Shown piece after piece: positions 55,806 to 64,000 of a DNA stretch of 64,000 bases. Every line of letters begins with the position of its first letter. The first letter of the stretch is position 1. Below the pieces are notes generated by a model. The model was not told the origin of the DNA, searched no databases, and saw only the letters and a program-made list of their open reading frames with translations. The translations under genes and the position numbers were made by a program. The DNA comes from Wenzhouxiangella limi. Its GTDB lineage: Bacteria > Pseudomonadota > Gammaproteobacteria > Xanthomonadales > Wenzhouxiangellaceae. Location: positions 427,976 to 491,975 of the forward strand of contig NZ_JAAGSC010000031.1 of NCBI RefSeq assembly GCF_010499265.1. The letters run 5' to 3'.

Positions 55806-56589
55806 TCGTCTGATCGACCAGGGCCCGGTCTACCTGATCGCCGACCTGCACCTCGAGCCCGGTCGGCCCGAAAGCACGCGCCTGTTCATCGATTTTCTGC
55901 GCGGGCCGGTTCGCCGGTGCCGCGCCCTCTACATCCTTGGCGACCTGTTCGAGGTCTGGATCGGCGACGACGGCGCCGGAGCGCTGGCATCTGAAGTGGC
56001 CACGGAGCTGCGCGAGGTGGCCGCGTCCGGCGTCGAGGTGTATTTCCTGTGCGGCAACCGCGACTTCCTGCTCGGCGATGACTACTGCCGGCTGGCCGGC
56101 ATGCGGCGTCTGGAAGAGCCGGTCATGCTGCCCGGCGCCTCACCGGCCACCGCCATGCTCCACGGCGACAGCCTGTGCACGGACGACCACGATTACCAGC
56201 GCTTTCGCGCCCGCGTGCGCGACCCGGCCTGGCAGGCCCGCGCGCTGTCGCGACCGCTGTGGTGGCGCCGCCTGCTGGCCAGACTGGCGCGCCGCATCAG
56301 CGCGTACCGCAATCGCGGAAAGCCTGACCGAATCATGGACGTCAACGCCGAGACGGTCACCGAGACCTTCCGGCAGCTGGGCGCCCGGCGCCTGATCCAC
56401 GGCCACACCCATCGACCCGCCATTCACCGGGGTCATATCGATCAACAGCCGGTAGCGCGCATCGTGCTGGGCGACTGGCATGGCGGTCGCGGCAGCGCGG
56501 TGCGCGTTGATCCGGACGGGGTCAGCCTGCTCGAGCTTGGCTACGGCGCGGCCGGCGAAATCGAGCTCAGCATCCGGGACCGGGACTGA
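55798..56589 (+). CDS. lpxH: UDP-2,3-diacylglucosamine diphosphatase LpxH, no canonical start codon
   Basis: LpxH makes lipid X in lipid A synthesis. The metallophosphoesterase blocks are intact: [40 protein letters not shown] and [10 protein letters not shown]. Full-length homology reaches [15 protein letters not shown], yet the frame has a stop at 55774 and then no ATG, GTG or TTG before the first catalytic residues. CTG at 55798 (263 residues) or 55810 are the only near-cognate options. GTG at 55996 would delete the first metal ligands. The cyclophilin stop overlaps this region, so coupling is possible. Confidence 0.9.
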   Translation: MSDRLIDQGPVYLIADLHLEPGRPESTRLFIDFLRGPVRRCRALYILGDLFEVWIGDDGAGALASEVATELREVAASGVEVYFLCGNRDFLLGDDYCRLAGMRRLEEPVMLPGASPATAMLHGDSLCTDDHDYQRFRARVRDPAWQARALSRPLWWRRLLARLARRISAYRNRGKPDRIMDVNAETVTETFRQLGARRLIHGHTHRPAIHRGHIDQQPVARIVLGDWHGGRGSAVRVDPDGVSLLELGYGAAGEIELSIRDRD

Positions 56590-56610
56590 GACACGGGCGC
56601 AGTTCACTCA

Positions 56611-57043
56611 TCACCGCAACGCCTTGACCAGGTCTGACTTGGGCGAGCCGATGCGCAGGTTCAGATAATCGATGCCGCTGCGCTCGATGAAATCCTCCAG
56701 CGATCTTGCGGTCCCCAGCGCGTAGGGCATCGTCGCAGCGCGCAGCGAACCAGGTATGGGAATCGACCTGCAGGAAATAAGCCTCGTCGTCGTACAGCGT
56801 CTGCGCCAGGTGGCGCGCCCAGCACACCCCGCGCGAATGCAGCGGGTCGATGTGGAGGTAGCGCACCTGGTCGGCAAACGGCTGCGCCGCCAGCCATGGC
56901 CCAATCGGCTCGGCGCTCTGGTCGACCACCCCCAGCACCAGCGTCTCCGGCACAGAGGCTTGCTTGAAAAGCGACTCGATCGTGAAGCGCAGGAACGGAT
57001 CACAAAACGCCGCGATGCTGACAAAAATCGACGCTTTTTCCAT
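56611..57043 (-). pseudogene. Remnant of a GlcNAc-type glycosyltransferase, frameshifted and shortened
   Basis: From the ATG at 57043 the reading MEKASIFVSIAAFCDPFLRF, ESLFKQASVPETLVLGVVDQS, HSRGVCWARHLAQTLYDDEAYFLQVDSHTWF resembles the start and catalytic core of PF11397-type glycosyltransferases. This frame then loses sense and runs past the gene. The natural-looking C-terminus (LEDFIERSGIDYLNLRIG, then SPKSDLVKALR and a stop at 56611) is in another frame. Only about 145 codons are left of a protein normally of 250 residues or more, so an internal deletion with a frameshift is likely. Confidence 0.7.
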
Positions 57044-57065
57044 GCCCGTCACGCGCCGCTTTCGG

Positions 57066-58049
57066 TCAGTCCCGCCATTGCGACAAGACCTCGGCAGCCG
57101 CGCGTCCGCTGGTCCAGGCGCCCTCGATGCGGTTGCCCGCGCACCAATCGCCGGCAACGACCAGGGCGCGGGATTGATTAACCAGGCAGGCCTCGTTGAG
57201 CGGTTCGGGCGCCAAGGCATAGCGCCAGCGGTGCGCGCTCAGCAACGCCGGTGGCACTTCGGCGACGGCCGGTACGCGTGACCGGAAGGCAGCCAACAGG
57301 GCCCGGGCAACCTCCTCGGCCGGCGCTTCCAGGTGGTCGGCGCTCCACTGGGCGCTGGCGTGGGCGATCCAGGCTTCGCCGTCGCGCGCCGGCTTCGACG
57401 AGTTGCGCGCCAGCCAGGACAAGGGGCCGTCATTGTCGAAAGCCGCGTCGAAACCGGCCTCCAGAGGCTGCTCGAACCCCAGCATCAGCGCCCAGCACGG
57501 ACTCATTGGCACCGCCGCGATGCGCTCGGCCAGACCAGAAACCCCGCGCAGCAGGTCGGCGGACTGCTGCGGCGGTGCCGTCAACAGCAGCTGCGCGGCC
57601 TTGACGGGCTCGGCGCCTGAAGCGCCGTGGATGTTCCATTCCGACCCATCGTGCACCAGCCGCTCGGCGCGCCAGCCGAAGCGGCAATCCAGCGAACCGG
57701 CAAGATGCTTGAGCACGCCGTTCATGCCCGGCAAGGCGACCAGGCGCTCGGCCGGCGACGACTGGCCCAGTTTCGGGCGCCGTCCGAACACGTGAATCTC
57801 CGGCGCCCAGGCCGCAACCAGTCCCTGCCGCTTCCAGTCCTCCACCGCCGCGGCAAAAGCCGACGAGCGCGCGGTGAAATACTGCCCGCCGTGATCGAAG
57901 GCGAACCCGTCCTGGCGGCGGGTCGCACAACGCCCACCCGGGCCGCGCGCTTTTTCCACCACGACCACGTCCAGTCCGGCCCTCTGCAGCTCCGTTGCCG
58001 CGGCCAGGCCGGACCAACCAGCGCCGATCACGCAGACGTCATGGGGCAT
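57066..58049 (-). CDS. FAD-dependent amine oxidase-like oxidoreductase (renalase-type)
   Basis: This 327-residue flavoprotein has the dinucleotide-binding motif [19 protein letters not shown] at residues 6-24. [18 protein letters not shown] and [12 protein letters not shown] follow, as in renalase-like NAD(P)/FAD oxidoreductases. The C-terminal FAD segment is [23 protein letters not shown]. The substrate cannot be inferred. Its start overlaps the end of the lipocalin gene by 11 bp. Confidence 0.85.
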   Translation of the reverse strand: MPHDVCVIGAGWSGLAAATELQRAGLDVVVVEKARGPGGRCATRRQDGFAFDHGGQYFTARSSAFAAAVEDWKRQGLVAAWAPEIHVFGRRPKLGQSSPAERLVALPGMNGVLKHLAGSLDCRFGWRAERLVHDGSEWNIHGASGAEPVKAAQLLLTAPPQQSADLLRGVSGLAERIAAVPMSPCWALMLGFEQPLEAGFDAAFDNDGPLSWLARNSSKPARDGEAWIAHASAQWSADHLEAPAEEVARALLAAFRSRVPAVAEVPPALLSAHRWRYALAPEPLNEACLVNQSRALVVAGDWCAGNRIEGAWTSGRAAAEVLSQWRD

Positions 58050-58593
58050 CGCTGTGTTCGCTCATCACCAGTTTTTCGGTGTCGAAACCCTGATCTTCGG
58101 CCTGGCTGCGCAAGCGATCAAACACGCGCTGGTCCAGGCCGGGCTCGCGGGCCAGAATCCACAGGTATTTCCGATTGTCCGAGCCGACCATGGCGTACTG
58201 GTAGTCCTCGTCCAGGGCGATGACCCGGTAATCCCCCCAGACAAACGGCAGCCAGGACAGCCACTTCGGGGCAAAACGGACTTCGAGCGCGGCGTTTGGG
58301 CCTTCGGGGTCGGCCTTGCGCGCGATGCCCTCGGCCTCCCGCCAGCGGCCGTCTTCCTGGCGACAGCGATTGGTGACCTGGACGCGACCGTCGTCGCGCA
58401 GGACGTAAAGCGCGCTGGTATCGGACACGCAGCGTTTCTGGAAACGGTTGGGCAGCAGCGCGATTTCGTACCAGCGGCCCTGGTAGCGCTCAAGATCGAG
58501 GTTGTCGACCAGTTCCAGCGGCGCCCGCGCCATGCCCAGCGTGCTCAGGGTCAGCGTGGCCAGGGCCAGCGGCAGGTGTAGCAGCGCTTTCAT
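58039..58593 (-). CDS. blc: Bacterial lipocalin (Blc-like)
   Basis: This 184-residue protein has an N-terminal signal and the lipocalin motif [47 protein letters not shown] and a C-terminal helix follow, as in Blc. Blc is normally an outer membrane lipoprotein; here the signal ([10 protein letters not shown]) has no lipobox Cys, so the mature protein may be soluble in the periplasm. It overlaps lysS by ATGA. Confidence 0.9.
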   Translation of the reverse strand: MKALLHLPLALATLTLSTLGMARAPLELVDNLDLERYQGRWYEIALLPNRFQKRCVSDTSALYVLRDDGRVQVTNRCRQEDGRWREAEGIARKADPEGPNAALEVRFAPKWLSWLPFVWGDYRVIALDEDYQYAMVGSDNRKYLWILAREPGLDQRVFDRLRSQAEDQGFDTEKLVMSEHSDAP

Positions 58594-60143
58594 TCGGCCT
58601 CCGGTCGCAGGTAGGGAAACAGCAGCACGTCGCGGATCGACGGCGAGTCGGTCAAAAGCATCACCAGTCGATCGATGCCGATGCCCTCCCCGGCCGCCGG
58701 CGGCATGCCGTATTCCAGCGCGCGGATGTAGTCGTGGTCGAAGTGCATGGCCTCCTTGTCGCCGGCGTCGCGCGCGGCCACCTGGGCCTGGAAGCGCTCG
58801 GCCTGGTCTTCGGGATCGTTGAGCTCGGAGAAGCCGTTGGCGATCTCGCGCCCGGCCACGAACAGCTCGAAGCGGTCGGCCAGCTCCGGGTCATCGTCGT
58901 TGCGGCGCGACAGTGGCGAGACCTCGATCGGGTAGCCGGTGACAAAGGTCGGCTGGATCAGCTGGTCTTCGACGCGGTGCTCGAACAGCTCCATCAGCAG
59001 TCGCCCCCAGCCCCAGGCCGGTTCGACGTGGATACCGTCCTTGTCGCAGGCCGCGCGCAACTGACCCACATCACGCATGTCTGCCTCGGCCAGGTCAGGG
59101 TAATGCTCGGCCACCGCTTCGGCCACGCTCAGGCGCCGGAACGTGCCACCGAAATCGATCTCCTCGCCCTGGTATTCCACCCGCCCGTCCTTGAGGCCCG
59201 GCATCAGGGTCACGATCTCCTGCAGCATGTCCTCGGTCAGCCGAATCAGCTGGTTGTAGTCCGCGTACGCCCAGTAGAACTCCAGCATGGTGAACTCGGG
59301 ATTGTGGCGGGTCGAGACCCCTTCGTTGCGGAAGTTGCGGTTGATCTCGTAAACCTTGTCCAGCCCGCCCACGACCAGGCGCTTCAGGTGCAGCTCGGGT
59401 GCGACGCGCAAGTAAAGGTCCAGGTCCAGGGCGTTGTGGTGGGTAATGAACGGCCTGGCCGTGGCGCCGCCGGGAATGTGGTGCATCATCGGCGTCTCGA
59501 CCTCGAGAAAACCGCGCTGGTCGAGAAAATCGCGGATCGCGCGCACGATGCGGCTGCGGCGCACGAACGTCTCGCGCACCTGCGGGTTGACGATCAGGTC
59601 CACGTAGCGTTGGCGGTAGCGGGTCTCCTGGTCGGTCAGCCCGTGCCATTTTTCCGGCAGCGGGCGCAAGGATTTGGTCAGCAGGCAAAGATCATCGGCG
59701 TGCACGCTGAGCTCGCCGGTCCGGGTCCGCATCATCCGGCCCGAGACCCCGACCAGGTCGCCGATATCCCACTGCTTGAAGGCCTGGTAGACACCCTCGG
59801 GCAGGTCGTCGCGGCGCAGATAGAGCTGAATCTTCTCGCCCGACCCGTCCTGGATATGGACGAAGCTGGCCTTGCCCATGATGCGCCGGCTCATGATTCG
59901 CCCGGCCAGGCGGAACGTCTCGTCCAGGCGCTCCAACGCTTCCTGACTCCAAGTGTCTTCGTCGGCAAAGCGGAACAGCAAGGCAGCCGCCTCGGTATCC
60001 GGCTGCCAGTCGTTCGGATACGCCGCACCGGCTGCGCGCAGGTCATTGAGCTTGGCCCGCCGCTCCGCGATCAGACGGTTTTCATCGTCAACCGTCACCG
60101 TGTCCTGACCGCCACTGTCCTTCTTGTCACTCACATCCATCAT
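58590..60143 (-). CDS. lysS: Lysyl-tRNA synthetase, class II
   Basis: This 517-residue enzyme has an N-terminal OB-fold anticodon domain (about residues 65-180, [19 protein letters not shown]). The class II core follows, with motif 1 near [17 protein letters not shown], motif 2 [19 protein letters not shown] and motif 3 [20 protein letters not shown]. It follows prfB by 80 bp; prfB-lysS is also an operon in E. coli. It starts with two ATG codons, either of which may be used. Confidence 0.97.
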   Translation of the reverse strand: MMDVSDKKDSGGQDTVTVDDENRLIAERRAKLNDLRAAGAAYPNDWQPDTEAAALLFRFADEDTWSQEALERLDETFRLAGRIMSRRIMGKASFVHIQDGSGEKIQLYLRRDDLPEGVYQAFKQWDIGDLVGVSGRMMRTRTGELSVHADDLCLLTKSLRPLPEKWHGLTDQETRYRQRYVDLIVNPQVRETFVRRSRIVRAIRDFLDQRGFLEVETPMMHHIPGGATARPFITHHNALDLDLYLRVAPELHLKRLVVGGLDKVYEINRNFRNEGVSTRHNPEFTMLEFYWAYADYNQLIRLTEDMLQEIVTLMPGLKDGRVEYQGEEIDFGGTFRRLSVAEAVAEHYPDLAEADMRDVGQLRAACDKDGIHVEPAWGWGRLLMELFEHRVEDQLIQPTFVTGYPIEVSPLSRRNDDDPELADRFELFVAGREIANGFSELNDPEDQAERFQAQVAARDAGDKEAMHFDHDYIRALEYGMPPAAGEGIGIDRLVMLLTDSPSIRDVLLFPYLRPEAE

Positions 60144-60223
60144 CCCGTCAAATCACCAAGTACGCGCCCAAAACCCGGCCCGCCACAAATTCCTGAACCC
60201 GTAAACCGTAAACCGTAACCCGA

Positions 60224-61322
60224 TCACTCCAACCCCGCCTGCAGCTGCGCGGCAACGAATTCATCCAGGTCGCCGTCGAGCACCTTCTGCGTATCCGACC
60301 GCTCCACGCCCGTGCGCAGGTCCTTGATCCGCGACTGGTCGAGCACGTAGTTGCGGATCTGGCTGCCCCAGCCGATATCGGCCTTCTCGTCCTCGGCCGC
60401 CTGCGATTTCTCGCGCTGCTTCTGCAGCTCCAACTCGTAGAGCTTGGCGCGCAGCTGGCCCATGGCGCGGTCCTTGTTCTTGTGCTGGGAGCGGTCGGTC
60501 TGGCACTGGACCACGGTGCCGGTGGGCTCGTGGGTGATGCGCACGGCCGACTCGGTCCGGTTGACGTGCTGGCCGCCCGCGCCCGAAGCCCGGTAAACGT
60601 CGACGCGCAGGTCCGAGGGATCAATATCGATCTCGATGCTGTCGTCGACCTCGGGCGAAACGAACACGCTGGCAAACGACGTGTGGCGGCGGTTGCCGGA
60701 ATCGAACGGCGACTTGCGCACCAGCCGGTGCACGCCGGTCTCGGTACGACACCAGCCGAAGGCGTGGTCGCCCTCCACCCGGATGGTCGCGCTCTTGACG
60801 CCGGCCACATCGCCCTCGGAGACTTCGATCAGCTCGGACTTCCAGCCCCGCTGCTCGGCCCAGCGCAGATACATGCGCAGCAGCATCTCGGCCCAGTCCT
60901 GGGCCTCGGTGCCGCCGGAGCCGGCCTGGATATCGATGAAACAGGGCCGGCCGTCCATCTCGCCGGAAAACATGCGCTGGAACTCCAGGTCGGCCACCCG
61001 CTTTTCCAGCGTCTGCAGATCCTTGGCGACGCTGGCCAGGGTGTCTTCGTCGTCCTCGGCCAGGGCCATGTCAAGCAGCTCGGCCGCGTCGGCCACGCCG
61101 TCGAGCACCGTCTTCTGGTCGCTGACCGAGCGATCGAGATCGGAGCGCTCCTTGCCCAGCGCCTGGGCGTGCTCCGGGTCGTCCCAGACCGATGGATCCT
61201 CGAGCTCGCGGGTGACTTCCTCGAGTCGTTCTACGCGGCCATCGTAGTCAAAGATACCCCCTGAGCGCCGCCACGCGGCGCTGCAGATCGTCCAGCAGGG
61301 TCTTGATCGCGGTCTGTTCCAT
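60224..61322 (-). CDS. prfB: Peptide chain release factor 2 (programmed +1 frameshift)
   Basis: RF2 ends translation at UGA and UAA. The first frame runs from the ATG at 61322 for 24 codons ([14 protein letters not shown] to GYL) and meets TGA at 61250-61248. After CTT the ribosome skips one base and continues with GAC at 61249, giving 365 residues, the E. coli length. The second frame has the SPF codon-recognition motif ([14 protein letters not shown]) and the catalytic GGQ in [14 protein letters not shown]. The downstream partner is lysS. Confidence 0.97.
61244..61264 (-). promoter_or_regulatory. prfB: prfB autoregulatory frameshift site
   Basis: The minus strand reads AGGGGGTATCTTTGACTA: an internal Shine-Dalgarno-like AGGGGG, then the slippery CTT, an in-frame TGA and C. 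This is the same arrangement as in E. coli prfB. Low RF2 lets the ribosome pause at TGA and shift forward, so RF2 controls its own synthesis. Confidence 0.95.
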
Positions 61323-61452
61323 CAGGCGATTGTCTCCGGTGTTCTTGCGAAAGTCCCGATTCTACCGGCTCGACGGCCCGAACGGGTCGAGGCCGCCCGA
61401 ATCCACCCCCCGGCGGGCGCCCGGCATCGATCCCGGCGCGAAGCCCGAACCC

Positions 61453-61482
61453 AAAAAAGGGGAGGCCCCGAAGAGCCTCCCC
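61453..61482 (-). terminator. Rho-independent terminator of the repeat protein gene
   Basis: Read on the minus strand, GGGGAGGC (61482-61475) and GCCTCCCC (61466-61459) form a perfect 8-bp stem around an 8-nt loop, followed by six T (61458-61453). It lies 25 bp after the stop of the repeat protein gene. The remaining 130 bp up to the prfB start hold no visible gene. Confidence 0.9.
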
Positions 61483-61507
61483 GATTTACTGCGTGAAGCG
61501 CTATCGA

Positions 61508-64000
61508 TCAGGTATCGATCTTGAGCATGCCGTCTTCAATCATGTTAGTCAGAATTTCCTGATCAGTATCTCCCATACCGGTGATATCCACACCCGCCAG
61601 GACGAACTGCTGAGACATTTCCCCTGGAGCAGTCGGCTGGACGTCGATGATCGTGTCATTGCCGTCGAAGTTAAGGGTCAGATAATCCGAGATGGTATCT
61701 ATCGTCGCGCCTTCGACAAGATCCCCTAAGTTCAGGGGCTCACCAGCTGCACTGCCGACCTCCGACATCACGTCGACATCGGTGTCAACTGATCCGTCTC
61801 CATCTGCTAGAGGCAATTCAACCGCTTCTGCACTTCCCAGAAGACTTTGGTCAGTCGCTTGGCCGGTCGTGATCGGAGACTCAAGGCTTGCGAACTCGTC
61901 ACCCACATCTGCAGCCAACCCGCCCGAAGCTGAAGAACTCAGATCAACAGTATCATCGACAGACTCTTCAGCTAGCAGATCATTAAGATTAGTCGGGCTT
62001 TCGACTTTCTGACCTTCAGCAGCTTCGCCTGATACGGCATCCCAGGTGCCAGTTTCGAGCGTCAATCCGCTTTCATCCAAAACAGCCCAATCAGGAAGCT
62101 GTTCAGTGCCGATCTCCTCGCCCGCTGAATCGTAGAAGGTTCCTTCTCCTTCTGACACCCAGTCAACAACCGACCAGCCCTTCTGCAGTTCTGGGGCGCT
62201 TTCCGAGTCAACCTTCAAGGTGCCGTAGTCACCGGTATCGCCCAGAACCAGGTAGAGAGCATGCGACGCATTCTGTGGCAAACCGCTTCCCACGGGACGC
62301 TCCAACTCTGAGTCATCATTGGTATCGGGTTCAGCTGAAGGCTCCGTGTAACGATCCAAGCCTGGACCCTTGCCATCCCCCTTGCCGCCATCGTCGGACT
62401 CACCGCCTGGGTCTGACTCATCATCGTCATCCGAGTCGCTATCGGAGTCAGAATCCGAGTCGCTGTCGGAGTCAGAGTCCGAGTCGCTGTCGCTGTCGGA
62501 GTCAGAGTCCGAATCGCTGTCGCTGTCGCTGTCGGAATCCGAGTCCGTATCGGTATCCGTATCGGTGTCCGTATCGGTGTCCGTATCGGTGTCGGTATCT
62601 GAATCCGAGTCGCTGTCGCTGTCGGAGTCGGAATCCGAGTCCGTATCGGTATCCGTATCCGTATCGGTATCGGTGTCCGTATCCGAGTCGCTGTCGGAGT
62701 CAGAGTCCGAATCGCTGTCGCTGTCGGAGTCCGTATCGGTATCCGTATCGGTATCCGTATCGGTATCGGTGTCCGAATCCGAGTCGCTGTCGCTGTCGGA
62801 GTCAGAGTCCGAGTCGCTGTCGCTGTCGGAGTCCGAATCGCTGTCGCTGTCGGAATCCGAGTCCGTATCGGTATCCGTATCGGTATCCGTATCGGTATCC
62901 GTATCGGTGTCCGAATCCGAGTCGCTGTCGCTGTCGGAATCCGAATCCGAGTCCGAGTCCGAGTCGCTGTCGGAGTCAGAGTCCGAGTCGCTGTCGGAGT
63001 CAGAGTCCGAGTCGCTGTCGGAATCCGAGTCCGTATCGGTATCCGTATCGGTATCCGTATCGGTATCCGTATCGGTATCCGTATCGGTATCCGTATCGGT
63101 ATCCGTATCGGTATCCGTATCGGTATCCGTATCGGTATCCGTATCGGTATCCGTATCGGTGTCGGTATCTGAATCCGAGTCGCTGTCGCTGTCGGAATCC
63201 GAGTCCGTATCGGTATCCGTATCGGTATCCGTATCGGTATCCGTATCGGTATCCGTATCGGTATCCGTATCGGTGTCCGAATCCGAGTCGCTGTCGCTGT
63301 CGGAGTCAGAGTCGCTGTCGGAGTCAGAGTCCGAATCGCTGTCGCTGTCGGAGTCCGTATCGGTGTCCGAATCCGAGTCGCTGTCGGAGTCCGAGTCCGA
63401 GTCGCTGTCGGAATCGGTATCCGTATCGGTGTCGGTATCCGAATCCGAGTCGCTGTCGCTGTCGGAGTCCGTATCGGTATCCGTATCCGTATCGGTATCG
63501 GTGTCCGAATCCGAGTCGCTGTCGCTGTCGGAGTCCGAGTCCGAGTCGCTATCGGAATCGGTATCCGTATCGGTGTCGGTATCTGAATCCGAGTCGCTGT
63601 CGCTGTCGGAGTCCGTATCGGTATCCGTATCCGTATCCGTATCCGTATCGGTATCGGTATCGGTGTCCGAATCCGAGTCGCTGTCGCTGTCGGAGTCCGA
63701 GTCGCTGTCGGAATCGGTATCCGTATCGGTGTCCGAATCCGAGTCGCTGTCGCTGTCGCTGTCGCTGTCGGAGTCCGAGTCCGAGTCGCTGTCGGAGTCA
63801 GAGTCCGTATCGGTATCCGTATCGGTATCGGTGTCCGAATCCGAGTCGCTGTCGGAGTCAGAGTCCGAGTCGCTGTCGCTGTCGGAGTCCGTATCGGTAT
63901 CCGTATCCGTATCGGTATCGGTGTCCGAATCTGAGTCGCTGTCAGAGTCAGAGTCCGAGTCGCTGTCGGAGTCGGAATCCGAGTCCGTATCGGTATCGGT
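61508..64000 (-). CDS. Giant Ser/Thr-Asp repeat surface protein with type I secretion C-terminus (partial)
   Basis: The 831 visible codons are open to the window edge, so the N-terminus is outside. Upstream of 62430 the protein is almost only SD and TD dipeptides (over 500 residues). Then come an acidic Gly-rich linker ([21 protein letters not shown], given in part) and a non-repetitive C-terminal region of about 290 residues. Its end ([57 protein letters not shown]) resembles the C-terminal target domain of RTX-type adhesins exported by type I secretion (T1SS VCA0849-like). It is probably a surface or biofilm adhesin. No exporter genes are in the window. Confidence 0.8.
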   Translation of the reverse strand, partial: TDTDTDSDSDSDSDSDSDSDSDSDSDTDTDTDTDTDTDSDSDSDSDSDSDSDSDSDTDTDTDTDTDSDSDSDSDSDSDSDSDSDSDSDSDTDTDTDSDSDSDSDSDSDSDSDTDTDTDTDTDTDTDTDTDSDSDSDSDSDTDTDTDTDSDSDSDSDSDSDSDSDSDTDTDTDTDTDTDSDSDSDSDSDTDTDTDTDSDSDSDSDSDSDSDSDTDTDSDSDSDSDSDSDSDSDSDSDSDSDSDTDTDTDTDTDTDTDTDTDTDTDTDSDSDSDSDSDSDTDTDTDTDTDTDTDTDTDTDTDTDTDTDTDTDTDTDTDTDTDTDTDSDSDSDSDSDSDSDSDSDSDSDSDSDSDSDSDSDSDSDSDTDTDTDTDTDTDTDTDSDSDSDSDSDSDSDSDSDSDSDSDSDSDSDTDTDTDTDTDTDTDSDSDSDSDSDSDSDSDTDTDTDTDTDTDTDSDSDSDSDSDSDSDTDTDTDTDTDTDTDTDTDSDSDSDSDSDSDSDSDSDSDSDSDSDSDSDSDSDSDSDDDDESDPGGESDDGGKGDGKGPGLDRYTEPSAEPDTNDDSELERPVGSGLPQNASHALYLVLGDTGDYGTLKVDSESAPELQKGWSVVDWVSEGEGTFYDSAGEEIGTEQLPDWAVLDESGLTLETGTWDAVSGEAAEGQKVESPTNLNDLLAEESVDDTVDLSSSASGGLAADVGDEFASLESPITTGQATDQSLLGSAEAVELPLADGDGSVDTDVDVMSEVGSAAGEPLNLGDLVEGATIDTISDYLTLNFDGNDTIIDVQPTAPGEMSQQFVLAGVDITGMGDTDQEILTNMIEDGMLKIDT
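62431..64000 (-). repeat. Hexamer-based SD/TD-coding repeat tract
   Basis: At least 1570 bp of 6-bp units encode Ser-Asp (TCGGAx, TCCGAC, AGCGAC) and Thr-Asp (ACGGAT, ACCGAT). SD and TD units occur in alternating blocks: SD blocks of about 20-60 bp, TD blocks of about 20-130 bp. All units keep one frame, and no stop codon occurs. The tract continues past the window edge. Confidence 0.95.
63031..63160 (-). repeat. Perfect 12-bp tandem run (TDTD)
   Basis: CCGTATCGGTAT (plus strand) repeats without mismatch for 130 bp, 10.8 copies, encoding (TD)n. Such a pure run should be prone to slippage in steps that preserve the frame. Confidence 0.95.

Noticed and set aside
62431..64000. Possible CRISPR array or satellite DNA.
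   Set aside because: The units are 6-12 bp without spacers and stay in one open frame that continues into a sensible C-terminal domain, so they are coding repeats.
1..64000. tRNA, rRNA, insertion sequences or prophage genes.
   Set aside because: No cloverleaf, rRNA segment, transposase or phage gene was recognised by eye; tRNAscan and Rfam searches would be decisive.

Overview
The window is GC-rich DNA from a gammaproteobacterium. The gene neighbourhoods (yceD-rpmF-plsX-fabH-fabD-fabG-acpP-fabF, ndk-rlmN-pilW-rodZ-hisS-yfgM-bamB-der, sdhCDAB-sdhE-ygfX, prfB-lysS, ppi-lpxH) are typical of that class. The type IV pilus genes, heme A pathway and tricorn-like peptidase would fit a Lysobacterales/Chromatiales-type aerobe such as a Wenzhouxiangella relative; this placement is inference from gene content, not a database match. 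Almost everything is chromosomal housekeeping, densely packed, with many ATGA-type overlaps and several GTG or TTG starts.

Layout. 1-5835 (minus): fatty-acid synthesis operon, with fabF cut by the window edge. 5897-10122 (plus): maf, then a beta-oxidation alpha/beta pair with odd low-complexity termini. 10132-12498 (minus): reduced TRAP-type permease pair and folD. 12561-13049 (plus): a glutathione peroxidase. 13046-26956 (minus): der, bamB, yfgM, hisS, rodZ, pilW, rlmN, ndk, PilZ protein, pilU, ygfX, sdhE, sdhBADC and an SDHAF4-like assembly factor. 26999-43988 (plus): ygfZ, PhnD-like binding protein, purB, sucA-sucB-lpd, acuI, pilH, peroxiredoxin, heme A/cytochrome oxidase assembly block, gcvP. 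One minus-strand DUF2909 gene interrupts this block. 43989-44263: two large hairpins whose loops share one sequence in opposite orientation. 44264-52803 (minus): tricorn-like S41 peptidase, gyrA and a striking fusion protein. 52907-54042 (plus): a secreted protein and a small membrane protein. 54080-55105: mtnA (minus). 55209-56589 (plus): ppi and lpxH. 56611-61322 (minus): glycosyltransferase remnant, FAD oxidoreductase, lipocalin, lysS and prfB with its programmed frameshift. 61508-64000 (minus): the C-terminal part of a giant Ser/Thr-Asp repeat protein with a type I secretion-like C-terminus.

The succinate dehydrogenase operon carries its own assembly factors (SDHAF4-like, SdhE). Across a 42-bp divergent gap lies ygfZ, another Fe-S related gene. 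Together with sucAB-lpd it supplies consecutive TCA-cycle steps.

The most unusual locus is 50329-54042. It encodes a membrane-anchored protein that joins a ToxR/CadC-like winged helix, a transmembrane helix, a formylglycine-generating-enzyme-like domain and an alpha/beta hydrolase. Three direct repeats with exact 11-bp spacing lie at its 5' end, and a terminator-equipped secreted protein gene is transcribed divergently from it. The set sits between gyrA and mtnA, which are neighbours in Pseudomonas, so it looks like an inserted accessory module.
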